DNA from: Macrostomum hystrix
Lineage: Eukaryota > Platyhelminthes > Macrostomidae
Length of the DNA: 64,000 bases
NCBI GenBank assembly: GCA_950097015.1
Contig: CATNEN010000038.1
Location: 26,201,001 to 26,265,000 of the forward strand
Direction: 5' to 3'
Part shown: positions 57,376 through 64,000 of the stretch, one piece after another
Layout of the letters: the number at the start of each line of letters is the position of its first letter
Position numbering within the stretch: position 1 is the stretch's first letter
Notes under the pieces: model-generated
Databases searched by the model: none
Told to the model about the DNA's origin: nothing
What the model saw: only the letters and a program-made list of their open reading frames with translations
Program-made: the position numbers and the translations under genes

Positions 57376-57719
57376 TCTAATATACTAAAAATGAAAATCT
57401 TGTTTGTATGTTTGTATGTTTGTATGTTTGCAATCGACTAGCTCCCGAACGGCTCAACCGATTTTCAAAATTCTTTCACTAAAAGATCGCAATTGGGCCG
57501 GAATCGGTACACGTATTTTTATTAAGCTTAATTCCATTGCCAAGGGGATTAAATATTCGAAAAACAGTTTTAAATAGGCTTTTCTAATGCATTCTTGTTT
57601 TCAGCTTGTGCACAGTGAGGCTCCAGTGCCAATTTTAATGATTGCATCAGAGCCAGTTTTGATAACGAACTGATAAGAACTCACAGGGAGGCTACCCAGA
57701 GGGTAGCGAAGGCAGCTAG
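57376..57719 (+). mobile_element. Helitron-like unit 15, last of the array (type A end)
   Basis: 344 bp, ending CAGCTAG at 57719 followed by T and non-repeat host sequence. 5' microsatellite of GTATGTTT type. Confidence 0.85.
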
Positions 57720-58230
57720 TACGTTACTACTTGGCTATAATTTCGTTAACTGCTCTGACGACGAGCTGCATTATGGTCGAAATGTATTGGCAATATAATT
57801 AAATTACATTTAGTTTTCTTCTCTGCTTTATATTACTTTTATTTATTAAGCGAGCTACTCTTCCTGAAACGAGTTTTATATTTAACGATGACATTGTTAT
57901 GACAGTGTTCAAGATCCGGATCTACTGTAATGTTCTTGGATTGCACAGGAAATTTTCGCATTTGGTTTATCGCAGAAACCGCAGAAACGTCACAACAATT
58001 GTTCAGCAAGCCTGATGAGGCGGCAGCTGCTTTATACGGATCTGTATAAAGGATCTTTATGGCGGATCTGTATGTAGTTTAAAACAAATATTAGTGAAAA
58101 GAAATTGAAAATGAGGACGCCGACGACACTGCTATTTCTGTAATAAGTCTCAATGTGCTCATGCCGCTAGACACAATTAGAAACTCGTAGAGTTGTTCAA
58201 CTGCTGAAATGTAAAAGGATCACAGTTATT
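57720..58230. other. 3' flank of family copy 3 with decayed membrane-helix exon
   Basis: 57890-58215 parallels 34720-34985 in copy 2. 58100-58210 (minus) holds the same broken relative of the TM exon at 61448-61709. Confidence 0.5.
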
Positions 58231-58400
58231 TTGGTCTGTGTATCAGGTACTCAACCATACTCAACCATAAGTGAATCAAGGGGGTCAGTTAAGTGGGGCA
58301 GCATTGTTACTCCCGCAACCGAGGCTCACCTGAGGATACTTGTGGCTGCGAGGTGTGAAGTTGTGGCTAAATTACCAGCGGAAGGACAGCGGTCTGGGAC

Positions 58401-60837
58401 TCAGGCTGTCGACTTCATATTTGCAATTACCCTGAAAGGAAGTGTTTCACTTTTTGATATTGTAACTGCATACAAATTGACACCTTACCAATTCAATCAC
58501 TGCCTCGTGTCTCCAAGTTCTGATCTCTCCCCTGTCAAATCTCTAACTTTACTCAACACACTCCTGTATTATACGTCTATCAAAATTTGACATGGCCATC
58601 ATTTTACAATGAATATATACATTAGAAAACAATAAAACAGAAGCAATTGCTTACATTGCATCCTTTAATTGTTGTCTCTGAAATTGGTAACAAGGAAAAA
58701 CAGAAAATAAATTCTGATTGATTAGTCACAATCATCGATATAGTCATTGGTTGGTCTTCTACCTCAACAACATCCTCAGTCATTGGTTGGTCTTCTACCT
58801 CAACAATATCCTCACAGTCATGGGTTGGTCTTCTATCTCAACAACATTCTCACAGTCATGGGTTGGTCTTCTACCTCAACAACATCCTCACAGTCATGAA
58901 TTGGTCTTCTACCTCAACAATATCCTCACAGTCATGGCTTGGTCTTCTACCTCAATAACATCCTAACAGTCATGGGTTGGTCTTCTACCTCAACAACATC
59001 CTCACAGTCATGGGTTGGTCTTCTACCTCAACAACATCCTCACAGTCATGGGTTGGTCTTCTACCTCAACAACATTCTCGCAGTCATGGTTTGGTCTTCT
59101 ACCTCAACAAAATCCTAACAGTCCTGGGTTGGTCTTCTACCTCAACAACATCCTAACAGTCATGGGTTGGTCTTCTACCTCAACAACATTCTCTCAGAAA
59201 GGGGTTGGTCTTCTACCTCAACAACATCCTCACAGTCATTGGTTCCTCTACTTCAACAACATCCTCACAGTCATTGGTTGGTCTTCTACCTCAACAACAT
59301 CCACACAGTCATAGGTTGCTCTTATGCCTTAACAATATCCTCTCATCAGGGACGTGTCCGTCTTCTATTTCAACAAGATCCTCAGAGTCAATTGCTGGTG
59401 ATAGGCATTTGACCAATGATCATAGATCCAAAAGATTCGGCATAAAATCTCACCTTCTCGAACTCTCTATAGCGCTTGCTCTGCTCCGTTTCCAACACAT
59501 TGAGTTTCATCGGCATGCAATAGGTCTTGCCAGATTCCGGCTTCTCATTGGTCTTGAGAGCATACCGTGCCAGCAGTCTCTGCTTGTTTTCATTCACAAG
59601 TGCTTGCGGTAGTCGATAGATTGGCTTCTCGAAGATGTAACGAGTGGATGGTAGCATGCGGCCTTGCTCTACGCGCCTTGTGTAACACTTGCCGTAGTTG
59701 CTGGCGTACGGCTCGCTGACCTTGTAGCGCATTGTGACTTCCGTAGCCTTGAAGAACGGCCACGGAAAGACTTCACGTTCCACCAGCTTGCCATCCTGTG
59801 TGAGAAAGTGTTACGCACTTAAATGTCAGACCTCTAGGCATAAAAGTCACAAGCATAATTAGTCTAAATGAAAATCTACTAAATAAATTTGAATTCATCT
59901 CATTCAGGGTTTTGATATGAAAACGAGATTGGAAAATGAAAGACTCACGAAACCTGTTTCGCGATGTTACGAAAATTAGGGCTTATGGTAACAAAAGCTA
60001 ACTCAGCTCCTTTCCTCCCTCCGTCCGTCCCCCAAAAGGGAAATTTATTTGCGAGTATGTGTTCTCAAAAAATAACCGAATTATTACCTGAGATATGAAG
60101 CAGTACTTTGGCTCCGCAGCGAGTAATGATGCTGTTGACTGACTCGCATCGCTGGAAACTACCGAAGCCCGATCACAACCGTCCGCGTCAATATCCAGCC
60201 GTCTTGGTCCCAGGCGGAAACTCGGTAGTCTTCTGCGCAAATTATGTTTTTTGAATTTATTTAGCGGATCTTCGAGGACTTTAGAGGAAGCAGCCAGATC
60301 CATTGTGCCCCATCTGGATTTTGGGCTTTTGTCTGCATTGGAGCACATCAACGGATGGATGCTCGGCTTGAGGTCCTGGTCCAAACTGTCTAGTTTTTTT
60401 TTGCGACCCGACTGCTGATTGTTCAAAGAAGTCGCAACGCCGGAATTGCTCTTTAGCATCTTGAAGCCATCCAACTGTGACTGTGTCTCATTGTTCAATT
60501 CGGAGCTTGTCGAGGCCACCGTTCGAAAATCGTCACGCTCCTGGTGCGAATCCAGATTGTTCATTCGGCGACGAAGTAGTGACTTCGAAGTCTTGGACTT
60601 GTGCTGCTGCTTCTCATGCTTGCTAGTCAGGGAGACGCTGCGAGGCACGCGATTGTTTAGGCGCTGCTTCAGCCGATGCAGCCAGCTTCTTTTGTCATTT
60701 ACAGCTGAGGGCTGCGATGCGTCCGTCTGCGAAAAATCGCCAGTCGAGGTCGCCGCTACCGAGTGACTTTTTAGATTTTCGCCGCTCTGCTCAACAGATT
60801 TGCTAGCTTTCTGACGTTTCTGATTAATGATGCGCAT
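58401..60837 (-). CDS. Unrecognised basic protein, family copy 3
   Basis: Exons: 60088-60837 (250 codons), 59454-59795 (114 codons), microexon 58655-58677 (23 nt) and last exon 58401-58431 ending in TGA. Total 1146 nt, 381 residues, frame intact. Start chosen at the family-conserved MRIINQKRQKAS; an upstream in-frame ATG exists at 60867. It has eight extra residues after LNNR (VPRSVSLT) compared with copy 2. Exon 2 and everything 3' are close to copy 2, while exon 1 is more diverged. The microexon encodes RQQLKDA before a split codon, against RQQIKYA in copy 2 and EQFIRDT in copy 1. Function unknown; no domain recognised. Confidence 0.65.
58740..59345. repeat. 38-bp minisatellite in copy 3 intron 2
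   Basis: About 16 copies of the copy 2 unit, less homogeneous (CATTGGTTGG, CCTGGGTTGG, AGAAAGGGG variants). Same intron position as in copies 1 and 2. Confidence 0.95.
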
Positions 60838-61440
60838 TTTTTTATGTCTAAAAATGTCTAAGAGCACTGATCTGCTCTTAGCTTAGCTCGCGATAAAAAT
60901 GCCTAAGTATCTAACAGCCACAATTGATTTACTGACGCTTGTGATATACTCAAAGGGATGCTTCTGTTTGCTCATTTCAATAAAAAACCGCACAGGATGC
61001 TGAATGGATTGGCCATAGACGATTCGAGTTGTGTAAGGCAGCTTTAAAGTGAGAAGGATAGATCTATAAGAACTAAGAACATTGATCGTAGTAGTAGACT
61101 AGTTAAACTAAGCTGTTCTGTTGACTGAGATTCAAGACGAAAAATGTTTAGAAAAAGCCTACGAATTCACAGCTTTGTATCTTTGATTTCGCCTTTTCCC
61201 TCTTCCTCAAAAAGCCACCCTAAATAATACTTTTTATTCTGCCACCGTCATCACCATTCTGAGCCAAAGCCCAAATTATCGATCGCAATCTGCCCAAGCC
61301 GACACAGACCTTAAACAGCCAACACCTATAATATTCTAGATTAGTAAAATTTCGTAAAATTTCGAAAAATCAGCACAACTACGTATATTTGAAGACTAAA
61401 CAAACAAGCGAAAAAAAATAGAGCCGCACTGTTAAGTTGC
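60838..61440. other. 5' flank of copy 3 and 3' flank of the cysteine-rich gene
   Basis: 60840-61060 parallels the 5' flanks of copies 1 and 2 but is more diverged (TCTGCTCTTAGCTTAGCTCG is shared). 61270-61300 shares CCAAATTATCGATCGCA with the calmodulin-like intron. No gene recognised. Confidence 0.5.
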
Positions 61441-61447
61441 TGTTACG

Positions 61448-62054
61448 TTACACTCCTCTTCGATTGCAGAGGCAGTCATCCCATGATCTATCGCAAACGG
61501 TGCAAAAGTCACGATTATTTGCAACCTGCAGAGGCTGATCATTCCCTTCCCTAGAGCTGCTTGAAGACTGACGATGGCAGCTTCGCAAGTAGCATATAAC
61601 TATTGAAACTAAAATTATAAGGAGGATGCCGACGAGAACTGATATCGTTATCGCAATAATTTCCCAGGTTCTGAAGCCTACGTGAACCTGAGCAGCCTCC
61701 GTTGATAGGCTGAAATGTGAAAGAACAGATAGCGCGTGGTCAGTAATCTGGTAATCAAGTGGTTCAGATCAGTCAGGGTCAATAAGTGGGTAAGCCAGTG
61801 GGTCAATATGTGGGTCAACAAGAGGGTCAGCCAATGGGTCAGGATTGCTACACGGCAACCAAGTCTTACCTGAGGGTGCTAGTAGATGTGGGCTGTGGAG
61901 TGGTTTGAGTTCGGCACCAACCTTTGCCAGCTAGACAGTTGGCGAAATCGCCAGCGACAGAACAGTCCACACAAAGGCAGGCAGAGTCTGGATAGCTTTG
62001 CGGAGGACATGCCGGAGGCGGACTCAGGCTGCAGACTGATGATGAGCAATCAGA
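61448..62054 (-). CDS. Cysteine-rich single-pass membrane protein, 3' exons (partial)
   Basis: Two exons, 61870-62054 and 61448-61709, are joined in phase 2 (CCCTCAG/GTAAGA; CATTTCAG/CC). The ectodomain exon opens SDCSSSVCSLSPPPACPP and has nine cysteines in about 55 residues (ACLCVDC, FANC, GKGWC), then a Thr/Ser/Pro stalk. The next exon gives a 23-residue membrane helix (IIAITISVLVGILLIILVSI) and a cytoplasmic tail ending in a CxxC...CxC pattern (DFCTVCDRSWDDCLCNRRG-V). Upstream exons would lie right of 62054 and were not found, so the start is unknown. The same two exons survive as decayed relatives at the 3' ends of family copies 2 and 3. The family is not recognised. Confidence 0.6.
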
Positions 62055-64000
62055 CTGAAATAAGTGCTTGTGATTTTGTGCATTTGTCATTGCCGGCAAT
62101 ACAGATACTCATTTCTACAGATACGGCAATACATCCCTCTCCCCTCTCATCTCTCCCATGCATTTCGTAAAATAAAACCTAAAAGGAATAAATTTATTCA
62201 CTAATTAATAGCTAAATAATAATTATTGAAAAAAAAATTTAATAAATAAATAAATCTAGCATCGGTAGTACCTAGTAGTGCCTCAGTAGGTAGTACACTT
62301 AGTGGTCTGTTAGGATTTATATATAGTAAGTTCCTTGTTTAACTGGAGCAGAAAAATTTAACTAGTAACATCTCACACAAGTGTAAGTACTTTTTGCTAT
62401 GAGAGAAGAAAAATATTATTTATGCTTACCATTATTGATGGAGAAAGAAAAGTTCGCAATATTGGTGCAAAGTGCAAACAAATGGCAATGGCTAACTGTA
62501 TTGTAGCAAATCGAAAATTGTTATTGTACTGTAACTTACTAAAAATAGTTTTTCTACCGTAGAAATTTCTATAATTTTCTTAGATTTTCTTTAGCAATCA
62601 TTTTCTTATAATGGTATTAATATAAATGGAAAAATTATTTAAAAGCAATACGCATTTATTTTGTTTGCATCAACTCTAGGCTGTACAAAATTAGTTATAT
62701 TATATTAGTTATAATTATAAAGAACTTTCTAGAAAGCCGTAAATAGTTATAAATAAACGACGGCCACCGCTGAAAATCTTTAACGCCTGACTTGATCACA
62801 AGATCAATCAAAAAAACAAAAGAACCACCGCCTTTACGCCTCATTTATTAAAACACCTCTGCAGTATCTTCAGCGCTAAGTGCTTTGCCAGCTTAGAATT
62901 AATTTCTAGACCTAAAAGAGAAATGATATATAATCGTACGTACATTTGTACATTCGTGGACAAAAATGGGGGTAGGAGGGGCTCAGGGGACAGACCATCG
63001 CAGCCGACTAGTAAGCAAGGAGACGGTTGTAAAAAGAACTGACTACTCGTGTCGTGTGGCTAAACCGGCTACACCCGACTAGTGAATGCAATTCCACGCC
63101 CTTAGCGGGGGGACAGGAAGGGATGGCAGGGTTTAAATGTACAGCCAGCCAAATGTACACGTAAAGCTTGACGCTCAGCTAGCGGAAAGGGACAGATTGA
63201 CTAAACTTTGAACAACGATATCTCGATACCTTGAGAACCGACTGACAAAGCGTTACACTAAAAATTGTCTCTAATTTATTCCTTTATAATCAAGTCAAAT
63301 TTCATGCGGTATTTATTCAGCTTTGATAATTAATTCGGTCTTCGGTTTTCTAAGAAAACTAACTGCACTTCGTAAATAAGTTTCACGATAGGGAAATTAT
63401 ATTGTATTTTCGGGACAGCCAGTAAGACTACACTTTGTCCGGAGAAATGGGATTGCAGGAATTTCTCTCTCTGGTTTCTAGATTCAGAGCTCTATGTGTA
63501 AACACACACAGACAAATTTATTGCCAGTATAATATGCATGGGGTGCCAAATATAAAAGCTGTTGCAAATTTACGTTATACAGAGAGATTTCGTTTAGAAA
63601 TCGCAGACAAACTACCTTACGAACGCCTTAGGCATAGTTTACAATATTGAATAGATGCTGTGTTTATCACTTCAATTGCAACATCTGCAGCGCTCATCCA
63701 TTATGTACAGACCAGACGTAAATTGAGAATTGATTTATAATGTTTTATTTAATGTCCTTCATCTTATCAATGCTTACTTCGTCAACATATTCAGCAGCGT
63801 GTGCAGCAGCGCTACGCGTAGAACGTGTCAAATAAAATAATATTATTATTCCTCACGCTTTCATTGCTAAAGTAGCGAAAAAATACTATTAAAAAGCAAT
63901 TTTTTCTTCAACACCGCAGATATATGCGTACATCGCGGGTTTCTTCACTTCACACCCGTGTTGACAGAGATAGGGTCTAAGAAACGGTAATCGAACATGC
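62055..64000. other. Non-coding AT-rich region to the window end
   Basis: No gene, tandem array or transposon end was recognised. Short AT-rich tracts (62195-62250, AATAAATAAATAAA) and small open frames (for example 63435-63650 +) look random. Confidence 0.45.

Larger units (their letters stand above)
42680..57719 (+). mobile_element. Head-to-tail array of 15 Helitron-like units
   Basis: Every unit begins TC(T)(A/T)ATATACTAAAAATG, continues with CTCCCGAACGGCTCAACC, and ends with a hairpin followed by CTAG. The next unit begins with TC directly, except for one 6-bp gap (52012-52017). Initial TC, a 3' hairpin and a CTAR end without target duplication or inverted repeats are Helitron hallmarks. 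Two 3' ends occur: type A hairpin GCTACCCAGAGGGTAGC then GAAGGCAGCTAG, and type B GCTCCCCGAAGGGGGGC then AAATCTTGCTAG. No Rep/helicase ORF is present. Thirteen units are 332-349 bp and two are expanded. The insertion lies in a TA-rich tract. Confidence 0.88.

Noticed and set aside
63435-63650. 71-codon open frame near the window end
   Set aside because: No motif, neighbour or composition support; treated as random.

Overview
This is a piece of an animal nuclear genome, with no sign of bacterial or organellar DNA. Genes are split by GT-AG introns and encode metazoan-type proteins: an IST1 ESCRT-III regulator, a calmodulin-like EF-hand protein, a CNNM/MAM3-type DUF21 membrane protein, and a membrane protein with a C-type lectin domain plus sushi domains. 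The rest is dominated by minisatellites and DNA transposons. The mix suggests an invertebrate, perhaps a spiralian, but the window alone cannot fix the phylum.

Layout. 1-2250 is a 20-bp satellite. 2487-3673 (-) is the 5' part of the CNNM/MAM3 gene. 4916-5876 (-) is a secreted LamG-like protein with a 1-nt frame break. 6250-6520 (-) is a LINE C-terminal relic. 7106-14485 (-) is the eight-exon lectin/sushi gene; its exon phases and domain boundaries fit together exactly, and five of its seven introns are largely filled by a different minisatellite. 15070-16420 is another 20-bp satellite. 16480-18707 is a TA-flanked inverted-repeat transposon carrying a broken BEN-like gene opposite a truncated Tc1-like transposase. 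19719-24337 (-) is IST1, with two minisatellites in intron 2 and two MITEs with 9-bp target duplications in intron 1. 25909-26521 is an internally deleted Tc1 element and 26599-27840 a hAT-like non-autonomous element.

From about 28.5 kb to 62 kb there are three minus-strand copies of an unrecognised gene family (28583-30781, 35163-37765, 58401-60837). Each has exon 1, exon 2, a 38-bp minisatellite in the same intron and a 23-nt microexon. Sequence identity among copies is mosaic. The calmodulin-like gene (32230-33123, +), a LINE RNase H relic and a P-element/THAP9-like transposase relic (40150-41690) lie between copies 1 and 3. A head-to-tail array of fifteen Helitron-like units (42680-57719) separates copies 2 and 3. 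Thirteen units are about 340 bp; two have grown to 7.3 and 3.3 kb and hold large minisatellites. A cysteine-rich single-pass membrane protein gene (3' end, 61448-62054, -) follows, then non-coding sequence to 64000.

The host genes do not form one pathway. The most unusual features are the tandem Helitron array with giant minisatellite-bearing members, the BEN-carrying transposon, the intron-by-intron private minisatellites of the lectin gene, and the mosaic three-copy family with its microexon. All gene models come from reading ORFs, splice sites and phases by eye; no transcript or database evidence was available.
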